From: Polytrichum commune
Taxonomy: Eukaryota; Streptophyta; Polytrichopsida; Polytrichales; Polytrichaceae
Reading direction: 5' to 3'
DNA length: 64,000 nt
NCBI GenBank assembly: GCA_950295325.1
Contig: OX485804.1
Coordinates: forward strand, 57,710,429-57,774,428
Shown here: positions 23,440 to 35,174 of the stretch, piece by piece
Layout: every line of letters starts with the position of its first letter
Numbering within the stretch: position 1 is the first letter of the stretch
Made by a program: the position numbers and the translations under genes
Notes under the pieces: model-generated
What the model saw: only the letters and a program-made list of their open reading frames with translations
The model's database searches: none
What the model was told of the DNA's origin: nothing

Positions 23440-25070
23440 CATCCAAGTCTTTGCATCTTTCCACAACCGGGACGAACATATAACCGGAGCCCTTGCACAA
23501 CCCTTTGGCCAACGGATACCAAGTCTCGGGATGTGTATAGGGCATCATGGTGACCTCCCCGTCTTTCACCCCAAATCTTTGCATGTTTCCATACACGGGT
23601 TGAGCACGTGTCTAAAGCTCTTGAACCATGCTTTGGCCAAGGTGTGCCGGTTACTAAGGGCCACTTCACACACGAGCCAAGAGTCGTGACCATGGAATTG
23701 TGACCGCCCAAAGAAAGTGTCCAAAGACCGTCCCAACACACCTCCAAAATCATGTAGTGTGGCCACGGATCCTCAAGCATTCGTGTGAAGTCGTATGCGA
23801 CCGGGCCCTCAACCAAATGCTATTGCAATGAATTTTTATTCATGCGGGTCCTCACACATGATAAAATAAAATAAACCAACGGTTATGAGCGTTCGGAGTG
23901 CCATGGTCTCCCGGTCTTGTGTTAAACCTACCTCCAAGAGGTGGTTTTTGAAAATAGTCCAAGTGACCATGAAACATGATCCACTTGATGCCATGTTGGA
24001 ATCCATGTAGACTTTACATCCATCTTGCATTCACATACTCCGTTGGTCCCTCAAGCGTAGTGTGAAGTAGAGAACTTGGACCAGCTCCGCCTTTTCCACC
24101 AATGGGAGTGCTTGAAGTGTACTGGTCACGGGCTCTCAGTCTCGTGTGTGAAGTCGCCCTAAGACCTGTCCAGGGTATTGCAATCAAATCAATCTCTTCA
24201 TGTTTCTCTAATTCCCATAACTTATCCGTTTGTATCACCCTTTGGCCAAGGTGTGTACCGGAGTGTGTGTGTGGTTACAATTGGCGGGTGAGCAGGGGCC
24301 ATTTTCCTGACGCCAATTATTTGCCTTGGGTATATCATACAAATCTCCGAACGTTTCCATAAACATTTCCATAAACATTTCCATAAACGTTTATGTTGAA
24401 GGGTGTATTGAGCATCAAGACCCATCTCGGGTGTTTGGCTTAAATCTTTGCATAAACGGGCCAAGCATATACCTCCAACCTTTTGGACCACTCATTGGCT
24501 AAGGTATGCACTCCAAGGGTGTGTGTGTTCCCAATTGACAGGTGGATGTGGACTTTGAACTTGAGGTCGTGATTTGTCATGGGTGTTTCAATCAAATAGT
24601 TGTTTGTTTCCATAACGGGTTCAAGCAAGTGTATATAGTCCTTGTACAACCCTTTGGTCAAGGTGTAATGAGTACATGACGTGTTTCAAATATTTCACCC
24701 AAATCTTTGCATGTTTTCCATGCATACACATGTTGAACACATATCCATAGGATTTTTACGACATTTTAGCCAATATGTATTGGGGATCAGGACATGTCTT
24801 GGATGTTTCACCCAAATGTTTACATGTTTTCGTAAACGGACCGAGCACGTAGCCAAATCCCTTGGTACCATTCTCTGGCCGTGGTGTCGATTGAGTATGT
24901 GCGTTCCTAGTTGGCGGATGGGTGGGGATCACATACCCGACACCAATTCATGTATTCCACCCGAATGTCCATGTGTTTCCATAATCGGGCTAAGCATGTA
25001 TCCAATGCCATTGTGCCATCATTTGGTTGAGGAATGTATTTTGGTATGTGTCTCAATCAGCAACTAAGTG
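23440..25070 (+). repeat. Degenerate satellite-like array
   Basis: About eight copies of a ~120-150-bp unit recur. The consensus order is 'caaatctttgcatgtttcc', 'ataaacggg', 'agcacgta', 'ccctttggccaaggtgtg'. Clear copies start near 23447, 23575, 24345, 24445, 24590, 24700, 24812 and 24962. Around 24355-24392 a 14-bp sub-repeat (tttccataaaca) is repeated three to four times. The array is split by the MITE at 23658-24159. Confidence 0.7.
23658..24159. mobile_element. PIF/Harbinger-type MITE with TAA duplication
   Basis: The left terminus GGGCCACTTCACACACGAG and the inverse of the right terminus (GGGCGACTTCACACACGAG) differ at one base. TAA flanks both ends (23655-23657 and 24160-24162). Three-base TWA duplications are the hallmark of PIF/Harbinger elements. 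There is no coding capacity in its 502 bp. It interrupts the degenerate satellite array. Confidence 0.8.
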
Positions 25071-25732
25071 GGTGGTAAGGACCACATGCCCGGCACCAAG
25101 ACCTGTATGTGAATTTTCATAAACATGCTCCAATATTGATCCCACGAAAAGATGCTTGTTCCAAATCACATAACTGTTACATCCATCTGGTATGAATACA
25201 AAACTTGGTTTTGTGACTCATAACATTGTTCATACTAGCCTTTCTATCCAACAACGGTTAGGACTTGTCGCCGTTGTAATGGATGTGGCGCTGGGGTTGA
25301 AGGCTTGGGGTTCAAAAAAGTGATGAGAGATGGTAAACGGACATTGCTAGTGAGCCTCGGCATTTGATATCAAACCAATTTGACGACCTACATCAATAGA
25401 GCGGCCCCTCAATCAATACATAATGTGAGTTTAGGCAAGTGCAAGGAGAGCCAAGAGCATTAGGGTTTAGGTACCAACCTTCAATTGCTACCCGGTAGAA
25501 GGTGCTCGGACTGCAACCTCGGCTCCCATTCGGACTTGTCAATGTTCCAACCCACAACATCTTTGGCTTGCGATTGTTGTTGTTAAAGCTCCACATCACT
25601 AATGGTAGAAATGTTGGCTCTATTTTGGACTTGTTGATGTTCCCGCTCTCCCATCGTTGTTGTCGAATCTCTAAATTTCCGTGCACAATAGCACTTTGGC
25701 ATGACACTTTTGGCCTACATGTTCACTAAGAG
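25070..25732. other. No recognisable gene
   Basis: This is low-complexity intergenic sequence between the satellite array and a decayed Harbinger element. No domain or repeat boundary was defined. Confidence 0.5.
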
Positions 25733-27190
25733 CCGGTTTACACTATGGACCATGATGTCGGACCATGGAAGAAGGCCTTTTTCAATGGTCCGACTTCATG
25801 GTCCAACTTCCATGGTCTAGTTTCTTAAAAAAACCAGTTTTGAAAGCTTTGGGCCCCTCATTAGGTGTGAACTGAATGTGGACCAAGAGGAATGACCATG
25901 GACCAAAAAAATGAAGGTGATGATCTTTTAAGTAATATAAAACAATTTAAAAAAAATCGACTTTGACTATTCTTTTGGCTACAATAGTCTTCTTTTGGCC
26001 TCACTTCTTGTTTTTGCTTGTTTTCGCTTTGAATTCTAGCAAGCATGATTGCAAGGGAGGAGAGGAGGAGGAGCTTTGTTTTGCTCTTAGGATTATATGT
26101 GTTTTTGTACATGCTTGTGAAGCATGTTGTGGACATTCAAACATTGTTTTTGCAAGGAGAGTGGGAAAAGTTCGCAATTTTGAGCTTGGTTTATGAGAAC
26201 ATGGGACATAGAGAAAGAAACATATGGAGTAAAAAATGGATTTCTAGATTTGTAGACTGCTTGTTGTTGGGGTCATGGATGGAGAGAGAGTTTAGGAAGC
26301 GAATTCGAACGAAATATAATACTTTCAAATTTTTGTGTGAGAGGTTGGCCCGTATTTGAAGAAAGAGGACACTCAATTTAGAGGTAATGTGCCGGTGCAA
26401 GAGAGGGTAGCAATGTCATTGCATAGGTTAGGTAGTGGCAGGTTAGATTTGTTGATGAATTGCAAAGCATAAGAGAATTGTATGGAGTTTGTAAGAGCAT
26501 ATTGTTAAAAACAGTGAGGGAATTTTGTAGGGTTGTTAAAAAACATGTGCAACATGTTTTCGAACAAATTCCGAATGAATCACAGTTTAGGTTTTTAGCA
26601 GCAAGATTCGAACAACTGCATGGTATACTATATGTTACACGGGCAATAGATGGTTCGCATATTCATGTTTTAGCTCTGGTGGTCGACGAAGAAGACTATT
26701 ATTGTAAAAAATCATTTCATTTAGCGATTTTTACAAGGAATTGTTGGACCACATTGTATGTTTTGGAATTATGAATTCAGATGGGCAAGAAGTCTACATG
26801 ATTGGGTTATTTTCTAGGTGGCGAGAATTGGATGGGCATGTATAGGGAAATTTTTTGTTGTTGTATAAACTTTGTAGGAAACGCCACATATCCAATGAGG
26901 CCTTGGATGTATTGTCTGTTTGAGGGTGGGAATGTTGCATTATTAGGGAAGGAAGCAAATTGGAATTTTATCTAGTCTTCAACTAGAATGTGTGTAGAAA
27001 GGACATTTGGTATTTTAAAGGGTAGATGGAGGTTGATAATAAAGCGATTGGAAATATCTTTTGAGGTATATGCCAGATATTGTAGCAACATGCATAATCT
27101 TACACAATTTATACATTGTAAATAATGAAGGGATTGAAGAGGATTGGATCGTGGAAGTAGAAAAAAAACCAGCAAAAATAATTATTAATT
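25733..27190 (+). pseudogene. Decayed PIF/Harbinger transposase (HARBI1/ALP1-like)
   Basis: Reading starts at an ATG at 26045. Recognisable segments in order are FKFLCERLA (about 26318), VQERVAMSLHRLGSG (26395-26440), ESQFRFLAARFEQLHG, AIDGSHIHVLA with the first catalytic Asp (about 26645), EDYYCKKSFH, FWNYEFRWARSLHDWV and, near the end, YMPDIVATCIILHNLY (27067-27115). These match the DDE_4 nuclease of Harbinger elements in order. Many stop codons and frame changes interrupt it. A left terminus resembling GAGCCGGTTTACACTATGG at 25734, preceded by TAA, may be the element end; no right end was found. Confidence 0.85.
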
Positions 27191-28217
27191 TTTTTTACTA
27201 GAAGACAATGAATTGCGGGGAGAAAGAGTGGGAATTGTTGAAGTGAAAACAATGATTCCGGCCATGGAAGATGCTCCAATTACAAACGAGGTAAATGATG
27301 TAGAAACATGTTGGTTTTTATTGAGAGAAAATGAGAAGGTAAATGACCTTCTAAGGGAAGCGGGTATGTTTTGGAACACTCGCTATTAAGGCCGTGGTGA
27401 TAATATGAAGGTTGGGTTAATATTACAAAATATGATTACGCAATTTACAACAAATTGATAGTGTGGAGCATGCTCATAGACGTGGAATGAGATAAGCTAC
27501 TAAATTTGATGAACAAAGTTGTTCATTGGTTAAATAACAACTTGTTGGACATTTATTTTTGTAAAGGGAAGAGGCAAATATCTTGGAACATAATTTCTCA
27601 ACATGTAACTACAAACTCAACAAGGTCTTTCTTTAGGTCAACTTCCTTCACATATGCTCACATGCCTTGCTATAAGCTAGTTATAGATTTTTGTGATGAA
27701 TATCTTGATGCATCAAGCAAGGAGGAGCCACCCTTGAACCTCATATTAATGGAATCAAATAGGTTCTACTTGAAACTCTTACACCATCATCACATGCTCC
27801 ATAGCATAGGTAACAATGTGATAAATCAAAACAATTGTTTGGAGGATTCCACTTCAGTGGTCATGACCAAGCATCCTTCAAACTCCATCCTTTTTTTCTT
27901 TTCTTTTTTAAATTATTAATTAAATTATTAAATATATTTCAAATAAAATTACACCATTGGATTGTAAAACGTACCTTCAAGCTTGCACAAGAAACTGGTG
28001 AACGTATGGAAGAGAGCTTCGAAATGTTTCTTCATTCTGATTCGACTCCGATGATAGCCAGGTGAAGACCGCAGGTAATACACGGGTTCAACACTAATTA
28101 ATTCAAAAATCTTGTGCGTTGCCACGTGTTGTTTTCTGATTTGTTAGAGCCAGTACAGAAACCTATGTGTCACTTCGAAGTATGAGCATTTCGGCACTGA
28201 ACCTGCTTATTATAAAA
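27191..28217. other. No recognisable gene
   Basis: This is AT-rich sequence after the Harbinger remnant and may include its degraded 3' part. The small ORFs here have no recognisable domains. Confidence 0.5.
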
Positions 28218-29059
28218 GGGCCGGTTTACAAGGGGTGCCCAGTCCTAAAACCCAAGTCACAGGAGGTCAATCCATGCAATCTCAACCGTTGAGAGCATGG
28301 AAATTGGGACTTACCACTTCACACGGGTCCCAAGTCCTAAATCCCTACCACAATTTGGGGAGTTCTATAAAAAAAATCGGTACATTTCCTATCTTTTAAG
28401 TTTTCAAATTTTTACTTCCAAACCTATTTTTCACTCAGGGAAATTTTGACTAGGGAAATGTGATTGGGGATGACTGGTGACTGATGGATGGAAAATAATA
28501 ATAATAATTTATTTATTTTTAAAAGGGAAATTCCCAATATCCATTACCCAGTTCAATGCTGGTCATACTATACAACAAAAAATACTCACTTTTGAAGATG
28601 AATTGTCATTATTAAATAAATACCCCAAACCTTAATACTAGATAATGATTCATGGGGCAAAAATACAAGAGGCCCATCTAGGGCCACCTACATTTTCTTG
28701 GGCTGCCCCCCCCCCAAAAAAAGATGACTACATTGAAACATGATTGTAGAATATGACTCATGCAAAAATGTGACTGCCAAATATGACTGGGCGTTCGCCA
28801 TACACATTCCCAATCATTCCCTATGAAGGTACGAGACGTTCCCATAGGTCGTATACGGTACATTTGTCAAATGTGATACCGGTAGTGCTAGATGATTGCA
28901 AGTCATATTTTTAAATTCCCCCCCAAAGGTCTTGGCCTCCAAGAATGTGACATACATCGGTCACAAATCATCCCCAATCACATTTCCCCAGTCACAAAAT
29001 ACCCGATTTGTTGTAGTGCCTTCTCCATGAATGTGAGCCCGTTAGCCTAATGTTGATCA

Positions 29060-30245
29060 CGGTTGACCGTGATGCAACTTAGGTGTTATGCCTCCTTTTG
29101 GGAGGTGGGCTCTGGTAGTATATTAGTTACCCCATGTTTATGGGGGGGGGGGAGGACGGGTGTTTGTTTATTGTCGAGTTTGATGGCATTTTGGTGTATA
29201 TTTTTCATGAGGGCATTGGCATTTGGTTTTGGGATGTTTAGGTGGGCAAGTTTGCTAATGGAGTGTTCATGTATAGCGCCTCTCACCCCACTTGTCATGG
29301 TGATGAGGGGTTGGGTTTCCACCCATTGTTTTGTATGGTGTTGATTAATGGGTCGTATTTGGCATGTTTTTGTGTGAGGGCTTGATCGGGGAATCTATCA
29401 TGGTAGTATGTAAATTCTATGAGTTGGATTGTGAGTGCAAGGGGAGGGTGACAATGGTGTTTGTATTTGGTTTGGGGCTCCTATGATGCATAGGATGTCT
29501 AGTCTTAATTTGGCTTGGCAATGGCATGTTGCTTGTGTACATGTGCATTTGAGTAGCCAATCCGGGACTGTTTGATTAGGTGGTTTGTTGTCATGAGTGC
29601 CTACATTGATCAGTGTGAAGAACTGTGTTTTTGCTAGCTTGTAGTGTTTGGGAGATGAGATGGATTGCTTGGCTGTGTCGTGCTATTCTTAGACCCTTTA
29701 TGAGTGGATTTTTGCATGTTGATAGGAGGTGTGGCCATGTGTCATTGTCATTGTTATGGCATAATGTGCAGTTGGGATTTTGGTGTGTGAGTGGCCAGAA
29801 GATATTTTTCCTATGGTTACCCATGTATTGGGCATATCTAAATTTTAGTGATTTGGATGTTTGTTACTTTTTTGGCTTTCTAAAAGTGGTTAGAGAGTTT
29901 GTGGTTTATTTGATTGTTTGATAACCATTTGTCAACGTATGTGAATTTGTTCTTAGTTGCTTCAGATTCATGATTTCTGTGTTCTTTTTCTATGAATGTG
30001 TGAAGGTTACAAATGGCTCCATCGTGTGTGGCAATCGGGCAACTTGCTAACCAATATGGGGGTAGGGTGTGCTATGTGTATGCGAGGTGTGTTGGTTGGT
30101 TTTTCTTTGAGAGTCCCTTCGTCGGCTAGTGTGTCTGCTATTTTGTTTCCGATAATGCCTATGTGTGCTCTCACTTTGTGTATGTGGATTTTGTGCGGGG
30201 TCCAATATATCTGATGTACAATTGCTGCTCTTAGTAGTGATGTCC
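29060..30245 (-). pseudogene. Non-LTR (LINE) retrotransposon 3' remnant: RNase H and zinc knuckle
   Basis: On the minus strand, HKVRAHIGIIGNKIADTLADEGT (about 30110-30180; start and end of an RNase H-type ending) is followed after a gap by CTLCHNNDNDTWPHLLSTC (about 29690-29765), the CxxC...H...C knuckle that follows reverse transcriptase/RNase H in plant LINEs. Frames are broken. Upstream reverse transcriptase and endonuclease are absent. It is a dead 5'-truncated fragment inside the larger inverted-repeat element. Confidence 0.75.
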
Positions 30246-30250
30246 ACAAT

Positions 30251-30637
30251 GAAGGGACGGTGCAGAAGTGCACTGGTCGGTCAAGAATTTCCGCCCAAGA
30301 CAAGGCTATTTGAGGCAACAGTTGGTATGGTAGACAAGATGTAGAAAACAACTACAAAATGCTTCAAATTGGAGTTCTATGGAGGCCAAGTTTCTTATCC
30401 AAGGGTTTGTGGTTGCTCAAGAGACTCGACCTCCGGAGAACTCCCCTAGCAAAAAGTGTTGCCATGTTGACATCCATGTCATTTTTCCATCCATGCTTGA
30501 AGTTCTCCACTGGAGAAGTCTTGGTTGTAATGTAAACCCCGACCAATTGAAGAACCCATCTCATAGCCAATCATATTGCTCCATTCCCCTAAAATTCTCG
30601 ACCAGTGCACTTCTTCACTGTAGTCTAGACCGGCTCT
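30251..30637. mobile_element. Diverged copy of the GGGCCGGTTTACACTA MITE family
   Basis: The interior ('cggtcaagaat', 'caagacaaggctatttgagg', 'caaaaagtgttgccatgt', 'cattttt.catccatg') is collinear with the clean MITE at 60503-60876. The ends are inverted ('gaagtgcactggtcg' against 'cgaccagtgcacttc'). The left terminus has lost about 15 bp. It marks the upstream boundary of the LINE fragment. Confidence 0.75.
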
Positions 30638-30959
30638 TATTGTAAGAATCATGATATTCATGGATAATGAATCTCAAGGCTATGTTCCTCACCAAAATGG
30701 AATCGCAGAACGATATGTCCATGTCATACTTGGGACTTGTGTTATCTCGTATAATTTGATTTGACATATGACTAAACCTCGTTTTGCAAAAAGCCATTCC
30801 ACAAAAAGAAAGTCTCATCTTGTGTTTTGGCTGAAGTAACAGGGACATGTGTGAAGTGGTAAGTCCCAACTTCCATGCTCTCAACAGCTGAGATTGCACG
30901 GATTGACCTCACCTCACATGACTTGGGACTTAGGACTTGGGACCCATGTGAACCGGCCC

Positions 30960-31875
30960 TTACTGCATCTTCCGAAGTGGGAAGTTGTGCATGCCTCCTA
31001 ATGATAAAGGAGCTTGGATTCTGAGAAGTGATGGAGCAAGTATTATAAATAGCCCACCACATCCACAGTTCAGCAGTGGTCACACATTGTGCTCTAGCAA
31101 TAACCGCATAATATTGTTTTGGTTGTTTGGACTTGACATGTAACTCCTGTTCTCTCTGTAATGATCACTTGATCCCACTTGACTAGGCTTACAATGATCC
31201 TCACCTCACTCTGTAGTTACAATCTGTTATCCATCAACTTTGTTAGCTTACATGCCCTTCCTTGCATTGTTTCCATGGCTGCCTAGACTCCAATTTCCAA
31301 ATACTTACGCTGTGTTTGGGTTTGTATCGAATTTAGTTGCAACTTGGCTCCTTCTCTTCATCTTCCAGAGGTCCATAGGCTCTCCTCCTCAGTCCACAGT
31401 GTACACCTAGTTAGTGTGTTAGCAAGATACAGAGGTGTATCGTTATTCAATAAAGTCTGTTGGCTCCTTCTCCCTGAATTTTCTTCGGCTGATTTTGTGG
31501 TTACGTGCACATTCAATTCTGCAACAAGTTGTTGTGAATGGTCACAGTGTAGAGATCCACAATATGGAATTTATGAAACACACCATATTGCCTCAAGCAT
31601 AGCCCCCATGTACAGAACCTCTATTGATGCCGTGTTCTTAAGAAAGTGCAATGTTGTGAAAAATCATAATCAAGAGATGCTCGATCTTAACGTACTGTAG
31701 AAGATTAATTTTATGATCCAGTGGAAGCTTTTATTAACCAGACTGGAGTACCTCGAGGACCTCGCTTTGTTTGAATGGAAGCAGCTGCATTATGGCAACC
31801 ACATCTTCTGCTGAAATCACTTGCATAAGGATCCCATACAGGAACTCACCTTCACTGAAGCAGAGATTGACCGTT
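30960..31875. other. No recognisable gene
   Basis: This is intergenic sequence downstream of the O-fucosyltransferase gene, which is on the minus strand and ends at 31876. A 3' UTR is expected in the right-hand part. Nothing else was identified. Confidence 0.5.
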
Positions 31876-34229
31876 TCAATTTGGTCCACTTCTGCAGATC
31901 TGAGCAGCTCTTAAGTCCATGATACTCTCTGTGATAGTGGATCCCACTGTTCCTGAGAACCCAAGAGATGCACAACTGCATACGATCTCCTCCACACAGA
32001 GGAGCACAAGAGGAATAACTGAAGATAAGTAGGTTAGAGGCTGTTCATGTGTCTCCCTTGCTAAGAGATTACCAGGAGAAATCCGGAAGCCGAATTCCCC
32101 TTCCAAAATGCTCCTGCTTGCCGATTCAATTACATCCTTGCTGCTGTTGAGCTTATGAATACGGTATAGGGATTTAGAATCCCTGATGTTTCCTAGCGCT
32201 GTTCCAGTCCAATTTTCAGATGGGAGGTCTGTCATCACAAACACCGGTATAGGATGTCTCGATCTGGCCGCTGAATGGTGCAACAATAACATCCGATCTT
32301 CAAAGTCTCTCAGTGTACGACCCCTGTGGTTCTTGAACTGCCCATCAAGCAGTCTGAGCTGAGCACAAAAGAAAGGTACAGGCATCACTTCCTGGACATA
32401 CTTTCTTGCTGCTACAAAAATGTCTGGATTAAATTTCAGAAGCTTCAGTGCCTGAAAAAAATTATCCACATTCGCATCTCCAGATGGGTACTGGAAGTCG
32501 ATGTATGTCTGAGAACCTTTGTAAATCGTGCTAAACATACTCCCAAAGGCCAACAAAGGAACAGCTCCAGCTTGGGAGTCCCGCCCCAGAGAAGTCGTGA
32601 TGTCTACACCTTTCTTCCTCCCTAACTTCTTCTCTAATTTCCATTCACTTGACCTCCCCCTTATAGCATCTGTCAATAAATGGCGCCGCTTCAGATTGTG
32701 CAGACGATTTGAGATTGGGCCAAGCTGCACCATCAAGATCATCAAGTGAACATTTGAGTGAGCTGTTATTATTGCACATTTTTGTAATTGCAAGGGTTGT
32801 ATTATGACATGGTCTCACCCTCATGTTCCTCCAAATGGTAGATGTGCAGTCATCATCAACACCATAGACACAGAGTTGCTCCTGTGCTGCTTGCAGAGGT
32901 GAAGGATTGAGTAGTTCTATACAACTCTTCAAAGCAGCTTGAACAGAGTCATTCTTCGGACAGGTCTTGCAAATATCTCCTCCAGAGGATTTGTGTATGT
33001 CAATTCCACACCATAGAGTGAGGAACCTTCGTAGATCGATAGTTCTTACCCGTGACGGAGAAATGGTTGAAATATCAATGAGACTTGTCACCGAAATGTA
33101 CCTGCCGTTTCAGCATGAGCACAAGAATCATGGCAATCCATATAGTTGCAACGGATCTGTTCACACCTTACTGAACATGCAATTGCATCTTTAATTTTCC
33201 TGTAGAGGCGCAGATACCAATCTGGAGAGAGTGGTACAAATGGGAAAAGTGGAGCAGGAGCAAGGAGGAGGCTGAGTTTCAGCTCATACAGCTTCATGTT
33301 TAGCAAATCGAACGAATTTGTCAGAAATTTGTAACGACTGTACATTGCTTATTGTAACGACTGTACATTGCTAATTGTAACAACTGTACATTGCTTATTC
33401 TTGAGCCAAACCCCGGCCAACACCAACCAACTTTTCTCTCGTGCTTTTCTTCGCTATCCCAAGTTTGCAAAATTGCCACCCCACAAGCAACATTTTATGG
33501 AGCCTTCCAACTACCAATGCATGCACACCTCAACTGCTAATTTTCACCCCAAGACCTCCGCAACAATTTGGAGGGTGTTCCTGACAAGAAGAGAGACTAA
33601 ACCCTCATGACCCGGATGTCAAGCTTTACATAAGCACAACAGAACTGTGAATGAATAAGTCAGCGAAATGGCGGGACTCCATTTCAAGAAGTGAACAGCT
33701 CGATTTTTGTGCGATCTTTCATAGCCTGCATTTCCTCAGTGCAGGACACTTGAGGCTTCCGAAACAAGAAAGAATGGAAATCTGCGAACCTGGAGCTCAA
33801 AATCAGGTCCAAAATCGTGGTCCACACCAGCTTCCGGAGTCGATGCGGCGGCAGCACGCGTCCTTTGGGGCAGCTGCCCAGCCAAGCCGCGTGGTGGTCC
33901 AGCACTGGAGGCACGATGAGCGTTCTGTTCAACAATTTGGCAAACACAAGGGCGTTCTTAAACTCCACCACTTGGTTGCTGAACCCACTGTGGGGCGCGT
34001 AGTACATGAACTTCTCCTCCTCATCGTCGTTACCACAACTACTACTACCGCTACCACTACCACTACCACTACTCTTCTTCCCCGTCTTCAACCCAAATTG
34101 CATTACAATAGGGTGGGGAGGTGAGACATGCGCAACGACGGTGATCAGCAGCAGCCAAATGCTGACGATGCATGCCGTGGCTGTGGCGATGGCCACCAAC
34201 AACAAGAGGCTCACTCGCCGCCGGCTCAT
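31876..34229 (-). CDS. Plant O-fucosyltransferase family protein (apparent frameshift)
   Basis: Exon 1 is 34229-33790 and exon 2 begins at 33101; the junction is in frame across CCAG/GTTCG and CAG/G. Exon 1 has a type II signal anchor (residues about 6-31), a Ser/Gly-rich stem and YAPHSGFSNQVVEFKNAL, LNRTLIVPPVLDHHAAWLGS, both typical of plant GDP-fucose O-fucosyltransferase-like proteins of the Golgi. Exon 2 continues with SRYISVTSLIDIS and VRTIDLRRFLTLWCGID. The C-terminal part, in another frame, has CAQLRLLDGQFKNH, VFVMTDLPSENWTG and EEIVCSCASLGFSGTVGSTI, which contains the sugar-nucleotide site. The first frame of exon 2 stays open to a TGA at 32645, while the second opens from about 32793. 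The switch probably lies near 32700-32760 and no plausible intron spans it. This is either a one- or two-base indel in the gene or a sequencing error. Confidence 0.87.
33330..33400 (+). repeat. 23-bp tandem repeat, three copies
   Basis: The unit TGTAACGACTGTACATTGCT is repeated three times with 'tat' or 'aat' spacers, inside the intron of the O-fucosyltransferase gene. Confidence 0.9.
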
Positions 34230-34870
34230 TCCTCCTCCTCCTCCTCTCTTTAACTAATGCAACACAAGTGCCAATTCTGAATCTCCAATTCTCTCCTTCC
34301 TGATTAACATAACCGGTCGCTCATCCACATGGAGAGCACTTCCAGCAAAAATCCCTGGTGCTTTCTAGTATCCGACCCAAAACACCATTTCATCTACAAT
34401 CTCCCGTTTTTGTGCATGAGCAGACCGTTTGTGCAGAAGGATCCCTGGAGGCCTTCCCCACATGGGAGCAGAGTTCGGGAAGTTTTTGAAGCCTTATTGG
34501 CTAATTGCCGGTAGTTGCTACGAAGGGTCGGATTTTTCCCAATTTACATCGGCAAGAGCCGGTCTTTTGTAAACTCAATCGGCCAACTGCCTATATTTTC
34601 ATTGGCTAATATCCGATTAAATGGAATTCATATCGGCCCTAATTGTTTAAAAAATGTATGAAAAGTTATTAGAAATCATTTCTTAGTACAAAATCTTGAA
34701 TAAGTGAAAAGAAAGGCATGTTCAAAACTTTAAATTTGAAGAGTTAATATCCTTGGCAGGAATTGAACCTAGCAATGCCTTCACCGCTTGAAGGTCAAGG
34801 GTCCCCCAATTCTTCATAGAAGCAATTGGATTTGGTCATGGAAAGGTTGCATAATTCAAAAAGTTTAAGG
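34230..34870. other. Fucosyltransferase upstream region; no other gene
   Basis: The first ~100 bp upstream of the start codon at 34229 is CT-rich on the sense strand and is the likely leader. No other coding signal was seen. A partial resemblance to a tRNA T-arm near 34760 was rejected. Confidence 0.5.
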
Positions 34871-34871
34871 T

Positions 34872-35174
34872 TTAGGGTACTTCCTCAAGTGCATCATCAG
34901 AAGCCCCAGACAAATAGCGCTCTGGATTGCTATACAAATAGCGAAACTTAGCAGCATCCTTCCAAAGATCTAGAGCACTTGTTAGAATGTCATCAAAATC
35001 ATTGCCTGGGCCTTCTATAGCAACACGCATCATACTTTCTAAGTTAGATGTAGACATTCGATTACAAAGTTTTTGTTTAATAGTATTTTGAACCATTTCC
35101 CGGGTATCGGTTATCATTTCCCGGGTATCGGCCAGTATTTGAATACTTCTTCCGACTGAAATCCAATAACTCAC
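34872..35174 (-). pseudogene. hAT transposase C-terminal fragment
   Basis: The minus-strand frame contains NRMSTSNLESMMRVAIEGPG followed by DFDDILTSALDLWKDAAKFR. This matches the end of the hAT dimerisation region (…LMR.A.EGP…FD…A..LW…). The upstream transposase body is missing. Part of the 5' side consists of a short internal duplication (TREMI/TREMV). It is a decayed remnant, unrelated in detail to the intact hAT at 56 kb. Confidence 0.7.

Larger units (their letters stand above)
28218..30959. mobile_element. 2.7-kb element with ~105-bp terminal inverted repeats
   Basis: Left arm 28218-28325 and right arm about 30850-30959 are inverted copies: both read GGGCCGGTT.ACA, then 'agtccta', 'ccaagtca', 'gaggtcaatcc', 'tgcaatctca', 'gttgagagcatgga', 'ttgggacttaccacttcac'. 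The termini are related to the GGGCCGGTTTACACTA MITEs. No exact target duplication is visible. The interior holds LINE debris and a second MITE, so the present length reflects nesting. Confidence 0.75.

Noticed and set aside
32560..32660. Short intron in the O-fucosyltransferase to explain the frame change
   Set aside because: The only GT..AG pair would give an ~83-base purine-rich segment lacking a pyrimidine tract, and conserved sequence lies inside it.
34740..34815. tRNA-like sequence on the minus strand ('ggttcaattcc')
   Set aside because: Only a T-arm-like segment is present. No acceptor stem, D-arm or anticodon arm can be built around it.
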